The notes: a model not told the origin generated them from the letters alone. 64,000 nt of DNA from Alphaproteobacteria bacterium (GCA_018827375.1 JAHJYW010000020.1:48177-112176), one strand, 5' to 3'; counted from the first letter of the stretch, positions 25,608 through 33,686 are shown. Program-made: numbers and translations.

Positions 25608-25649
25608 ACGAGCACTACGGGTGGGGCGTCACACCACGCATTCCCGCAG

Positions 25650-25683
25650 CGCCCTCTCCGGTTTGGAGGGGGCGTTTTCTTTT
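25650..25683 (+). terminator. Intrinsic terminator of the sulfate-assimilation operon
   Basis: CGCCCTCTCC-ggttt-GGAGGGGGCG (25650-25674) forms a 10-bp stem with one mismatch, followed by TTTTCTTTT. It is 43 bases after the cysH stop and directly abuts the stop of the convergent methylase gene. Confidence 0.88.
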
Positions 25684-26516
25684 CAGGTCCTGGCCCCGAA
25701 GGCGTGGGCCAGCGCGACAGCCCCGGCTGTTGCCACGTTAATGCTGTCAAAGCCCGTCGACATGGGGATGCGTACCGGAATGGCAGCCGCGATCAGATCG
25801 CCGGGCAGGCCCGGACCCTCGGCGCCCAGCAGGATGGCCAGCTTGTCCGGCACGGGCAGGCAAGCAAGCGGCGCGGCATCTGCCCGCGGCGTCATGGCCC
25901 ACACCGTATAACCGGCCTCTTGCGCCGCCTGCACCATCTCTGCCCCGCTACCGCCATGGGCGAAGGGCAGCCAAAGGGTCGATCCTGAAGAGACGCGGAT
26001 CGCCTTGCGGTAGAGCGGGTCACAACATTGGCCATCAAGCAGGACGGCATCTGCGCCAAAGGCTGCTGCGTTGCGGAAGCAGGCACCGACATTGTCGTGA
26101 TTGGAAAGGTCGGACAACATGAGGAGTGTCGAGGGGAGGGGATCACCCTCAACAAGATCACTCAGGATGCGCACTGCATCTGCTGTGGAGTCGCCCTTAA
26201 GCCCGCAGGCCAGCACGCCCCGATGCATGGGGAAGCCCGCCACAGCGTCCATCACGTCCTGCGGCGCGCTATAGACCGGCACGCTTGCTGGCACATGCGC
26301 CAGGATATCGGACAGCGGTTCCAGACGCGTTTCGCAGAGAAACAGGCTTTCAACAGCAAAGCGCCCACGCTTGAGCAATGTCTCCAGCGTGACCTTGCCC
26401 TCGACGATGAACCGTCCGCCATGACCAGACGTCAGGTCCTTCTCGCGGATTGACGTGTAGGCGGCGACGCGGGGGTCGCCCGCAACCATTATGCGGATTG
26501 CCTGATCAGGTAACAT
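25683..26516 (-). CDS. SpoU/TrmH-family RNA methyltransferase
   Basis: A 277-residue SPOUT methyltransferase. An N-terminal substrate-binding domain (about 1-95) carries EGKVTLETLLKRGRF. The knotted SAM domain (110-277) shows the three family motifs: LSDLSNHDNVGACFRNAAAF (key part NHDNVGACFRNA), LLGAEGPGLP, and the final IPMSTGFDSINVATAGAVAL (key part DSINVATAGAVAL). It probably 2'-O-methylates a ribose in rRNA or tRNA; the target is not readable. The start at ATG 26516 has a weak ribosome site. Confidence 0.9.
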   Translation of the reverse strand: MLPDQAIRIMVAGDPRVAAYTSIREKDLTSGHGGRFIVEGKVTLETLLKRGRFAVESLFLCETRLEPLSDILAHVPASVPVYSAPQDVMDAVAGFPMHRGVLACGLKGDSTADAVRILSDLVEGDPLPSTLLMLSDLSNHDNVGACFRNAAAFGADAVLLDGQCCDPLYRKAIRVSSGSTLWLPFAHGGSGAEMVQAAQEAGYTVWAMTPRADAAPLACLPVPDKLAILLGAEGPGLPGDLIAAAIPVRIPMSTGFDSINVATAGAVALAHAFGART

Positions 26517-26552
26517 CTGGTTGGTTCTGTCCTGACGACTGGGAAACAGGGG

Positions 26553-27152
26553 ATGAATGGGATGACCGAAGCGGCTGGATCGAAGCCTTATGAGCAATCG
26601 CCGGAACCGCGCAAGTCCCGCAAGGTCTACTGGATCGTGGGTTCGCTCATTCTCTCGGCCATCGTGCTCGGCACATGTATCAATGGGGGCATGAAGGCGT
26701 ACAAGGCGGTCAGTGCACGCAACACGGCAACGGATGCACTTGTGAGGCAGTTCCTGACGGATGGATTACCGCCCGCGACTGACCCGATTTATTCCCGGCG
26801 TATCGAGATCACGCAGAAGGCCGTCGACGACACGGACCGCTATATTCGTCTCTATGGCGCGGTGACGGAATATGGAGCACCCGGCTGTACGGTCAGGAGC
26901 GCGGCGAATACCGAAGCGGCAAAATCGGGCACCTTTGGGGACTGCGCCATGTCTGTGGTGTCGGAAAAATCGCCCGGACGGGTGACCGTGCAATGGGTGA
27001 GGGAGGACGATGACTGGAAGGTGATCGGCTTCAATGTCGCCTATAGCGACCAGTCAGTCCTGCTAGACAAGGCGGAACAGGCCGATGAATTCCTGCTTGA
27101 GCCGGATCAACCGGTGGCCCCATCCGAACCGGATGCGGCCACCGAAGACTGA
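26553..27152 (+). CDS. Hypothetical single-span membrane protein
   Basis: A 199-residue protein with a polar N-terminus, one membrane helix (about 25-47, WIVGSLILSAIVLGTCINGG; core LILSAIVLG), and an extracytoplasmic domain of about 150 residues with two cysteines (in GCTVRS and GDCAMSV) that could form a disulfide. The acidic, Pro-rich tail ends in EPDAATED. GGGAAACAGGGG precedes the start; ATG 26562 is an alternative with better spacing. I recognise no family. It meets the convergent rpoH with no gap. Confidence 0.65.
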   Translation: MNGMTEAAGSKPYEQSPEPRKSRKVYWIVGSLILSAIVLGTCINGGMKAYKAVSARNTATDALVRQFLTDGLPPATDPIYSRRIEITQKAVDDTDRYIRLYGAVTEYGAPGCTVRSAANTEAAKSGTFGDCAMSVVSEKSPGRVTVQWVREDDDWKVIGFNVAYSDQSVLLDKAEQADEFLLEPDQPVAPSEPDAATED

Positions 27153-28067
27153 TTAGTTCGCCGGAGCAGGGGCTGCGTTAGGTAGTCCCTGGTCCTTGGC
27201 CATGCGTTTCATGGCCTTTTGCAGCTTTTCGAAAGCGCGCACTTCGATCTGACGGATGCGCTCGCGGCTGACATTGTAGGTTTCGGACAGTTCTTCCAGC
27301 GTCTTGGGCTCTTCCGACAGGCGCCGCTCGGTAAGGATGTGGCGCTCGCGCTCGTTGAGGTCTTCCATGGCATTGCTGAGCAGGTCCATGCGAGCATCAT
27401 ATTCCTGACGGTCGGCGAAGTCTTCTGCCTGGCCCTGGTCGTCATCGGCCAGCCAGTCCTGCCATTCCATGTCGCCATCGGTGCCCATCGGCACGTTGAG
27501 CGAAGCATCCGAGCCTGACATGCGCCCGTTCATCGAAAACACTTCAGCCTCGGTGACGTTCAGTTTTTCGGCAATCAGGCGGGCCTGTTCGGGGCGAAGG
27601 TCGCCCTCATCAAGGGCTTTCATCTCGCCTTTCAGACGGCGCAGGTTGAAGAACAGTTTTTTCTGCGCAGCGGTCGTGCCGAGTTTCACCAGGCTCCACG
27701 AACGCAGGATGTATTCCTGGATCGCCGCCCGGATCCACCACATCGCATAAGTTGCGAGGCGGAAGCCTTTTTCGGGGTCGAATTTCTTGACGGCCTGCAT
27801 CAGGCCGACATTGCCTTCGGAAATGACTTCAGCCATGGGCAGGCCATAGCCGCGATAGCCCATCGCGATCTTGGCAACGAGCCGCAGGTGCGACGTAACC
27901 ATTCTCTCGGCGGCCTGTGTATCATCATTCTCAAGCCACTTGCGGGCGAGCATGAATTCCTCGTTTTTCTCGAGCATCGGGAACTTGCGGATCTCGCTAA
28001 GGTACCGGCTGAGGCCCTGTTCGGGGCTGAGGGCGACCGAACTGCGTGCAGATACTGGGTTGGCCAT
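27153..28067 (-). CDS. rpoH: RNA polymerase sigma-32 factor
   Basis: A 304-residue group 3 sigma factor that directs transcription of heat-shock genes. Region 1.2 has LSRYLSEIRKFPML. Region 2 has MVTSHLRLVAKIAMGYRGYG, GNVGLMQAVKKFDPEKGFRLATYAMWWI (key parts GLMQAVKKFD and FRLATYAMWWI). The RpoH box between regions 2 and 3 is QKKLFFNLRR. Region 4 ends with the helix-turn-helix TLEELSETYNVSRERIRQIE (core YNVSRERIRQIE). The start ATG 28067 has AGGAGG 8 bases upstream. A hairpin lies just ahead of that site in the leader. Confidence 0.97.
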   Translation of the reverse strand: MANPVSARSSVALSPEQGLSRYLSEIRKFPMLEKNEEFMLARKWLENDDTQAAERMVTSHLRLVAKIAMGYRGYGLPMAEVISEGNVGLMQAVKKFDPEKGFRLATYAMWWIRAAIQEYILRSWSLVKLGTTAAQKKLFFNLRRLKGEMKALDEGDLRPEQARLIAEKLNVTEAEVFSMNGRMSGSDASLNVPMGTDGDMEWQDWLADDDQGQAEDFADRQEYDARMDLLSNAMEDLNERERHILTERRLSEEPKTLEELSETYNVSRERIRQIEVRAFEKLQKAMKRMAKDQGLPNAAPAPAN

Positions 28068-28083
28068 GATATATCCTCCTGTT

Positions 28084-28115
28084 GGAACCAATCCCGCAAA
28101 GGCGGCGATGGTTCC
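28084..28115 (-). promoter_or_regulatory. Hairpin in the rpoH 5' leader, next to the ribosome-binding site
   Basis: In the minus-strand mRNA GGAACCA pairs perfectly with UGGUUCC (28115-28109 with 28090-28084). An inner CCGC/GCGG helix (28105-28102 with 28097-28094) is closed by a 4-base loop. The hairpin ends only a few bases before the AGGAGG of rpoH. It could be part of an RNA thermometer or an mRNA-stability element, but as drawn it does not cover the ribosome site itself. Confidence 0.4.
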
Positions 28116-28202
28116 CGTTTCGGTGTTCCGACTGTGTTCTTAGCCCCGCTTTGCGGCGGCGTATTCCCCGGAAATGCGCATGTATGTCATCGCGCTGCAG
28201 CA

Positions 28203-28230
28203 TAAATAGGAAAAACGGCTTTCGTGTGAA
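28203..28230 (-). promoter_or_regulatory. Candidate promoter of rpoH
   Basis: On the minus strand TTCACA (28230-28225) and TATTTA (28208-28203) are separated by 16 bases. This fits a housekeeping promoter and would give a leader of about 130 bases that includes the hairpin next to the start codon. I found no clear sigma-32 promoter. Confidence 0.4.
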
Positions 28231-28242
28231 GAGTGGCCAGGC

Positions 28243-28279
28243 AAAAAAATGCCCCGCTCCGGGGGGGCCGAGCGGGGCA
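28243..28279 (-). terminator. Intrinsic terminator of the carbonic anhydrase-SulP operon
   Basis: On the minus strand TGCCCCGCTC and GAGCGGGGCA form a perfect 10-bp stem (28279-28270 with 28259-28250) around a 10-base GC-rich loop, followed by seven T residues. It lies 35 bases after the SulP stop codon. Confidence 0.93.
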
Positions 28280-28313
28280 GTCGAGGGGGGATGTTGGTGT
28301 ACGTGTCAGAACT

Positions 28314-29966
28314 CTATGCCCGACTTGGCTCCAACCTGGTGAGTGCTGTCTTGAGTGCATCCAGTCGGGTACTGAACTGCTTTTCCTCACTACCGGGCAG
28401 GCCGGTGGCAAACTGGCGCAGGACACGCCCGACAGACTCGTTCATTCCGGTAATGTAGACTTGCTTGCCGGAATCCGTAGCGTCTTCGACGATGGTTTCC
28501 ACCGCCCTGACAGATGAGACATCGACAAAGGGCACGCGGGAGAAATCGAGAATGATGATTTCCACCTTGTCTCCCGACTTGCTGCGGACATGGTGGCCAA
28601 GGTCAGCCGCTGCGCCGAAGCTGAGCGGGCCGCCAAAGTCGAACATCATAACCCGGCCGCCCGAACGCGACAGGATCTGCGTCTCTTCTTCGGTCGAGAG
28701 GCGCGGTTCGTCTTCCTGAACGGCCTGGATCTGGTCGTCAGCCAGGTTCTTGATGAAGGCGAGGGCTGCGAGCACCACGCCAACCGCCACAGCGGTGATC
28801 AGGTCGACGAACACGGTCAGGCCGAGCACGAGCACCATGAGCGCCAGATCCCAGCGTGGGCCCTTGTGAGCGCGCTTCAGATAGGAAAAGTCGATCGTGT
28901 CGACGCCGACTTTGACCAGGATGCCAGCCAGAACCGCATGCGGGATCTGCGCCGCAAGCGGACCAAGGCTGATCACGATGGCCAGCAGCACGAGTGCGTG
29001 CGTCATGCCCGAGATGCGCGTGCGACCGCCTGACCGGATATTGATCACGGTGCGCATCGTGGCGCCAGCGCCGGGAATGGCGCCGAAGAAGCCACCCAGC
29101 GCGTTACCAATGCCCTGACCAACCAGTTCCTTGTTCGACTGGTGGCGTGTGCGTGTCATGTTGTCGGCGACCAGCGATGTGAGCAGGCTGTCGATGGAGC
29201 CGAGCACGGCAAGAATGAAGGCCGCTTCGATGACGATGAGCGCGGAGTCCACGCTGACACTTGGCAGCACGAAGCTGGGGAAGCCGGTTGGGATGTCACC
29301 CAGGAGCGGCGCACCGGGGATGGCCATGCTGGCCAGGGTGCCGATCACAAGCGCCGCAAGCGGGCCTGGGACAAAGGCAGCAAACTTCTTCGGCCAGCCG
29401 AATACGATGGCGAGTGTCAGCAAGGCAATTCCGACAGCGAGGAAGTTCGGATTCATCACGGCGTCCGGCACGGCCGTAAAGGCCGGTATCGTGCCGCCGC
29501 CATCGGGTTCGTGCCCGAACAGGCGAGCGAGCTGGAGGGCGATAATGATCACACCGATACCGCTCATGAAGCCCGAGATGACCGGGTAGGGGACCAGTTT
29601 TACATATTGGCCAAAGCGCATGAGGCCAAAAAGGATCTGCATGACGCCGGCGAGAATGACCGCGCCGAAGACGAGCGCCGGGTTGCCGCCAAGCGCTGCA
29701 TAGAGACCGGCGAAGACGACGACCATGGGGCCGGTCGGGCCGGATACCTGAGAGCCGGTACCGCCAAACAGGGCGGCAAAGAAGCCAACAAAGATGGCGC
29801 CCCAGAGACCGGCAATCGGGCCGGCGCCTGAGGCTTCACCAAAGGCGAGCGCAAGCGGAAGGGCGACAATGCCGGCGGTGAGTCCGCCGAACAGGTCGCC
29901 CTTCAGATTTGAAAGATCAAAATAGGGCGCGCCGTTCGGCTGCGCCCCTGTCTGGGATGGGGGCAT
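28314..29966 (-). CDS. SulP-family anion (probable bicarbonate) transporter
   Basis: A 550-residue SulP permease with about 12-14 membrane helices (residues 25-420) and a C-terminal STAS domain (about 440-545, with MMFDFGGPLSFG and ILDFSRVPFVDVSSVRA). The N-terminal KGDLFGGLTAGIVALPLALAFG and SGPTGPMVV regions match the SulP anion site. It follows the beta-carbonic anhydrase gene by 24 bp in one operon. That pairing favours bicarbonate over sulfate as substrate, as in BicA-type SulP proteins. The sulfate genes are in a separate operon. Substrate is inference. Confidence 0.9.
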   Translation of the reverse strand: MPPSQTGAQPNGAPYFDLSNLKGDLFGGLTAGIVALPLALAFGEASGAGPIAGLWGAIFVGFFAALFGGTGSQVSGPTGPMVVVFAGLYAALGGNPALVFGAVILAGVMQILFGLMRFGQYVKLVPYPVISGFMSGIGVIIIALQLARLFGHEPDGGGTIPAFTAVPDAVMNPNFLAVGIALLTLAIVFGWPKKFAAFVPGPLAALVIGTLASMAIPGAPLLGDIPTGFPSFVLPSVSVDSALIVIEAAFILAVLGSIDSLLTSLVADNMTRTRHQSNKELVGQGIGNALGGFFGAIPGAGATMRTVINIRSGGRTRISGMTHALVLLAIVISLGPLAAQIPHAVLAGILVKVGVDTIDFSYLKRAHKGPRWDLALMVLVLGLTVFVDLITAVAVGVVLAALAFIKNLADDQIQAVQEDEPRLSTEEETQILSRSGGRVMMFDFGGPLSFGAAADLGHHVRSKSGDKVEIIILDFSRVPFVDVSSVRAVETIVEDATDSGKQVYITGMNESVGRVLRQFATGLPGSEEKQFSTRLDALKTALTRLEPSRA

Positions 29967-29990
29967 GTAAGGTTTCCGTTATCTGGGGGG

Positions 29991-30659
29991 TCAGGCCGCG
30001 CAGTCGTGATCACCGGCGAGTTCAGCGATCTGGCTGGCATAGTGCGCATCAACCCGGATGAAGCTGCCTTGGGACTCGTCATATGCAGAGACATCGCCTG
30101 TGCGGATGTCGTACACCCAGCCATGCAGTTCGAGGTTACCCTTGGCGAGGCGGCGGGCGACGCTCGGATGCGTGCGAAGGTGCTGCAGCTGGACAAGGAC
30201 GTTCTGCTCGATGAGCAGTTGCATCCGGTCTTCCGGCGTGCCGTCAGGCGCGAGTTCGTCGACAATGTCGACTGCTGATTTGGAATAGGCTAGCCATTTG
30301 CGCACATGATCCAGACCTTCAAGGCCGTCCGGATGCATGGCGCCGTTCATGGCGCCGCAGCCTGTATGTCCGCATACGACGATATGCGGTACTTGCAGAA
30401 CAGAGACAGCATACTCGATGGCGGCTGTCATGCCGCCGGTGTGCTCGGTGTGGGGTGGGACGATATTCCCGGCATTGCGGGCATGAAAAAGTTGCCCGGG
30501 CTCGGTCTGGGTGATCATGGCCGTTTCGATACGGCTGTCGGAGCAGGTGATGAACAAGGCTTCGGGCGACTGGCCTTGGCTAAGCTCTTCAAACAGGTCC
30601 TGTTTGCCCGGATAGACATTGTTCTGGAAGCGGACGACGCCCGCAGCAAAGCGTGGCAT
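29991..30659 (-). CDS. Beta-class carbonic anhydrase
   Basis: A 222-residue zinc enzyme that interconverts carbon dioxide and bicarbonate. The metal ligands are complete: Cys39 in ITCSDSR (with Asp41 and Arg43), His98 and Cys101 in CGHTGCGAM. RNAGNIVPP follows the first motif. AAGGAG lies 7 bases before the ATG. It is the first gene of an operon with the SulP transporter, and is divergent from an OxyR-like regulator. Confidence 0.96.
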   Translation of the reverse strand: MPRFAAGVVRFQNNVYPGKQDLFEELSQGQSPEALFITCSDSRIETAMITQTEPGQLFHARNAGNIVPPHTEHTGGMTAAIEYAVSVLQVPHIVVCGHTGCGAMNGAMHPDGLEGLDHVRKWLAYSKSAVDIVDELAPDGTPEDRMQLLIEQNVLVQLQHLRTHPSVARRLAKGNLELHGWVYDIRTGDVSAYDESQGSFIRVDAHYASQIAELAGDHDCAA

Positions 30660-30874
30660 ACGAAACTCCTTTTCGATGCGTGGGAGGAAATGGGCTGGAT
30701 TTTAAGCGTGGCGCGGTGGACGCCTCAGGTGGAGCGGGGTGGATCGACAGCTGACCGGGTAACCTCGCTGTAGCAGCGGCAAGCACTTCGGCTTTTGGTT
30801 TCAGTCGCTGGCACTAAGTTAACTCCGGGTCATTCGGTCCTGCCATACTTCGTGACTTCCTGTGGACAGTTCCA

Positions 30875-30911
30875 ATACGAATATACTCTTGTTTCAATAG
30901 TCAAAAGCTAT
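30875..30911 (+). promoter_or_regulatory. OxyR-type tetramer binding site
   Basis: The 37-bp element reads ATAC-N7-CTCT (30875-30889), a 7-base spacer, and ATAG-N7-CTAT (30897-30911). OxyR of E. coli recognises ATAG-N7-CTAT-N7-ATAG-N7-CTAT, so the spacing is exact, the second half is perfect and the first has two changes. It ends 33 bases before the start of the OxyR-like gene, consistent with autoregulation, and could also act on the divergent carbonic anhydrase operon. Confidence 0.6.
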
Positions 30912-30944
30912 CAAAGTGAGTTGCTGAAACCTGAGGAAATTTGG

Positions 30945-31874
30945 ATGCGACCCACCTTGCGGCAATTGCAGTATCTCGTCGCCGTGGCCGAGACCGGTAA
31001 ATTTCATGAGGCAGCGAAAACGCTGAACGTCTCCCAGCCCAGCCTGTCAGCGCAGATTGCCGCGGCGGAGGATCATCTTGGCACTGTGCTTATAGAGCGT
31101 GGCCGGAATGGAGCGATCATGACGCCGACCGGGGAGGAGGTCGTGCGGCGTGCCCGTGTGATCCTCACCCAGCTGGAAGACCTGAAGACAGTGGCGCGGC
31201 AATCTGAAGGGAGGGTGGCCGGGCGCTACCGTCTGGGAACTGTGCCGACCATCGGGCCTTACCTTCTGCCGAGTGCCGTGAGGGAGCTGCACCGCCTGTT
31301 TCCTGACCTGCGCATGAGCGTGCGGGAAGAGCGCACGATCGATCTTGAAGAGAAGCTCAATGACGGGCGCCTCGACATGATCATCTCGACGCCCGAGGAC
31401 CATGTGAACAGCGAAAGCATGCCGCTGTTTCAGGAGACGCTCTATATTTGCGCCGCGCCGGATGACGAACTCTCAAATGGGGAAGGTCCCGTGGATATTG
31501 GCGTTCTGAAGGGCCGGGAATTGCTCAGCCTTGGTGTCGGTCATCGCCTGAGTGTCGTCATCCAGATGCTGGCCGATGCAGCCGGCGCGCATGTCAGTAC
31601 CGAATATGAGGGTACCTCGCTGGATGCCGTGCGCCAGATGTCAGCGATGGGCGCTGGTGTCGCCATCCTTCCAAATCTTTATGCCGTGGTCGAAGCCCAG
31701 CGCGACCCCGGCCAGGTCGTGCGACCGCTGCGCCATCCGCTTGCCACCCGCGATGTCAGCCTGATCTGGCGTAAAGGCTCGCCGCTTGGCCGTGATATCG
31801 AGGCGCTGGGCCTCGTATTCCGCGATGTGGCGATGGACCTGCTGGGCGTGGGCACGACACCACCCAAAAAGTAG
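30945..31874 (+). CDS. OxyR-like LysR regulator lacking the redox cysteines
   Basis: A 309-residue LysR-type regulator close to OxyR along its length: RQLQYLVAVAETGKF and LNVSQPSLSAQI in the DNA-binding domain, and GTVPTIGPYLLP at about 98-109. OxyR senses peroxide through Cys199 (in GHC) and Cys208. Here the matching positions are Arg201 (LGVGHRLSV) and Ala210, and the only cysteine is Cys169, so it should not sense peroxide in the usual way. The ATG at 30945 has TGAGGAAAT upstream. It is divergent from the carbonic anhydrase-SulP operon, a likely target. Confidence 0.88.
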   Translation: MRPTLRQLQYLVAVAETGKFHEAAKTLNVSQPSLSAQIAAAEDHLGTVLIERGRNGAIMTPTGEEVVRRARVILTQLEDLKTVARQSEGRVAGRYRLGTVPTIGPYLLPSAVRELHRLFPDLRMSVREERTIDLEEKLNDGRLDMIISTPEDHVNSESMPLFQETLYICAAPDDELSNGEGPVDIGVLKGRELLSLGVGHRLSVVIQMLADAAGAHVSTEYEGTSLDAVRQMSAMGAGVAILPNLYAVVEAQRDPGQVVRPLRHPLATRDVSLIWRKGSPLGRDIEALGLVFRDVAMDLLGVGTTPPKK

Positions 31875-31878
31875 AAGC

Positions 31879-33006
31879 TCAGTCGCCGGTGATCTGCTTG
31901 TGTGGCTCTGCGAAATATTCGGTCGAGCGCATCTCGTGCAGTCGACTGGCCGTGCGCTGGAACTCGAAACTGCCATCGCCGGATGGATAGAGCGCGTCCG
32001 GTTCTGCGGCGGCGCTCGCCACCAGTTTCACCTTTGCCTCATACAGTTCGTCGATCAGCATCACGAAGCGGGCGGCTTCGTTGCGGTTCTCCGGCGAGAG
32101 CAGGGGGATGCCTTCAAGGAACACGGTGTGGAAGTGGGCGCCGATCGTGTGATAGTCGCGTGCGCCAAGGGGGCGGGCGCATAATTCCTCGAATGTGAAA
32201 CGAGCCGTTCCGGCTGCCTCGCGCGAAACCTCCAGCTTGCGGCCCTTGACCTTGAGCGTGCAGTGCTGCGGCGTGGCCCCAAGTGTCAGCCGATGCCAGG
32301 CCTTGTCGAGCGCAGCGTCAGCATCCGGTCCAAGCGGCGCATACCAGACGGGCGCCTCGCTGAGCCGGTCGAGCCGATAGTCGCGGTCTGATGTCAGCTC
32401 GAACACATCGCAATTGGCTTTAAGGATATCAACGAAGGGCAGGAAGAGGGGGCGGTTGATCCCGTCAGTATAGAGGTCGTCCGGATGGCGATTGGATGTC
32501 GCCACGACGGTGACGCCCTCCTTGAACAGGGCCTCGAACAGACGCGACAGGATCATTGCATCGGCAATCTGCGTCACCTGGAATTCATCGAAACATAGCA
32601 GGTTCGCGCCTGAGGCGATCCGTTTCGCGGCTGGCGCGATCGGGTCGTCGCCAGCGCCCCTGACGCGCCATTCCGAGCGCTTGCGGGCGCTTGCATCCAT
32701 GGTGCGCCACTCGCCCAGCATGTCGTGCACGCTGCCCATAAACTCGTGGAAGTGGACACGCCGCTTTGGCGTCACCGGCGCGGTCTCGAAGAAGAGATCC
32801 ATCAGCATGGATTTGCCGCGTCCGACGCCGCCCCACATGTAAAGGCCTTGCACAGGGTCGGGCTTGGAAAACCAGCCGCCCTTGCCCTTGTTGGCCAGCC
32901 TTCGTGCAAGATCGTCCAGGCGGGTGGCAGCCCTGGCCTGGGCGTTGTCGGGATCGATCACGCCTTCGGTGATCCGCGCTTCATAGCGGTCCATCAATGA
33001 GGTCAT
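31879..33006 (-). CDS. zapE: ZapE/AFG1-family ATPase
   Basis: A 375-residue AAA-like ATPase of the ZapE (cell division) / AFG1 (mitochondrial protein quality control) family. Walker A is GGVGRGKSMLMD near residue 63, Walker B LLCFDEFQVTQIADAM near 138 (core CFDEFQV), and sensor-like TSNRHPDDLY follows. Family motifs RVHFHEFM and RFTFEELCARPLGA are present. ATG 33006 is preferred over an upstream TTG at 33021 that overlaps the rhomboid gene. In E. coli ZapE acts with FtsZ at constriction. Confidence 0.92.
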   Translation of the reverse strand: MTSLMDRYEARITEGVIDPDNAQARAATRLDDLARRLANKGKGGWFSKPDPVQGLYMWGGVGRGKSMLMDLFFETAPVTPKRRVHFHEFMGSVHDMLGEWRTMDASARKRSEWRVRGAGDDPIAPAAKRIASGANLLCFDEFQVTQIADAMILSRLFEALFKEGVTVVATSNRHPDDLYTDGINRPLFLPFVDILKANCDVFELTSDRDYRLDRLSEAPVWYAPLGPDADAALDKAWHRLTLGATPQHCTLKVKGRKLEVSREAAGTARFTFEELCARPLGARDYHTIGAHFHTVFLEGIPLLSPENRNEAARFVMLIDELYEAKVKLVASAAAEPDALYPSGDGSFEFQRTASRLHEMRSTEYFAEPHKQITGD

Positions 33007-33013
33007 GCTGTCA

Positions 33014-33643
33014 TCAGCCAATGCGGTGGGCCACTTGATCGATCAGGTCGCGCCAGGCGGCCGGGCGCAGCAGCACGGCAATCACGAGGCCTGTCAGCGC
33101 GCCGCCGAGGTGGGCGCCATGCGCGACCATTGTCTGGTCCCGCTGCGAGAGAATGAAGCTGACAACGATGAAGCCGACGCCGAAAACGATGGCCCACATG
33201 GGGATGGCGAACAAGAGGTACAGCATCGCAAACGGATAGAAGAGGCAGAAGCCCGTAATTACGCCGGAGGTTGCCCCCGAGGCGCCCACGGCCCGGTAAT
33301 TCGGTTCGTTATGCTTGTCGGCATATTCCCAGATATTCCCGCCCAGCATCGAGGCTGCGTAGAGGATCAGGAAGCCGCCGGACCCGACATAGGCTTCGAG
33401 GATTTTCCCGAACGTGTAGAGCACGTACATGTTGATGAAGAGGTGCATGCCGTTGACGTGCAGGAAGGCCGACGTGACGAATCTGAACCATTCCTCACCC
33501 TCGCGGATCGGCTTGATCCAGAAGCAGTAGCGGTCGAAAAGGTCCCGGTTGTTGAACGCAAGCACGCTGGCGATCACGTTGAGGGCGATCAGCACGAGTG
33601 TGGCAGGATAGACGAGCAGGGCGTCCATGGCGTTCGGGTCCAT
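33014..33643 (-). CDS. Rhomboid family intramembrane serine protease
   Basis: A 209-residue protein with six membrane helices. The catalytic dyad is visible: Ser122 in GASGATSG and His178 in AHLGGALTG; HVNGMHLFIN (residues 62-71) in helix 2 carries the oxyanion Asn/His. The L1 loop has the usual Trp-Arg (EEWFRFVTS). It cleaves membrane proteins within or near their transmembrane segments. The start codon lies 7 bases after a 12-bp hairpin and has no ribosome-binding site. Confidence 0.92.
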   Translation of the reverse strand: MDPNAMDALLVYPATLVLIALNVIASVLAFNNRDLFDRYCFWIKPIREGEEWFRFVTSAFLHVNGMHLFINMYVLYTFGKILEAYVGSGGFLILYAASMLGGNIWEYADKHNEPNYRAVGASGATSGVITGFCLFYPFAMLYLLFAIPMWAIVFGVGFIVVSFILSQRDQTMVAHGAHLGGALTGLVIAVLLRPAAWRDLIDQVAHRIG

Positions 33644-33650
33644 CAAATGG

Positions 33651-33686
33651 GCTAAGCCGCCCGAGCGTTAACACGGGCGGCTTAGC
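33651..33686 (-). terminator. Perfect 12-bp hairpin directly before the rhomboid start
   Basis: GCTAAGCCGCCC (33651-33662) and GGGCGGCTTAGC (33675-33686) are perfectly complementary around a 12-base loop. It follows the response-regulator gene on the minus strand, so it may be a terminator, but there is no T run on either strand. It ends 7 bases before the rhomboid ATG, so in a read-through mRNA it would sit where a ribosome-binding site should be and may block translation. Confidence 0.55.
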
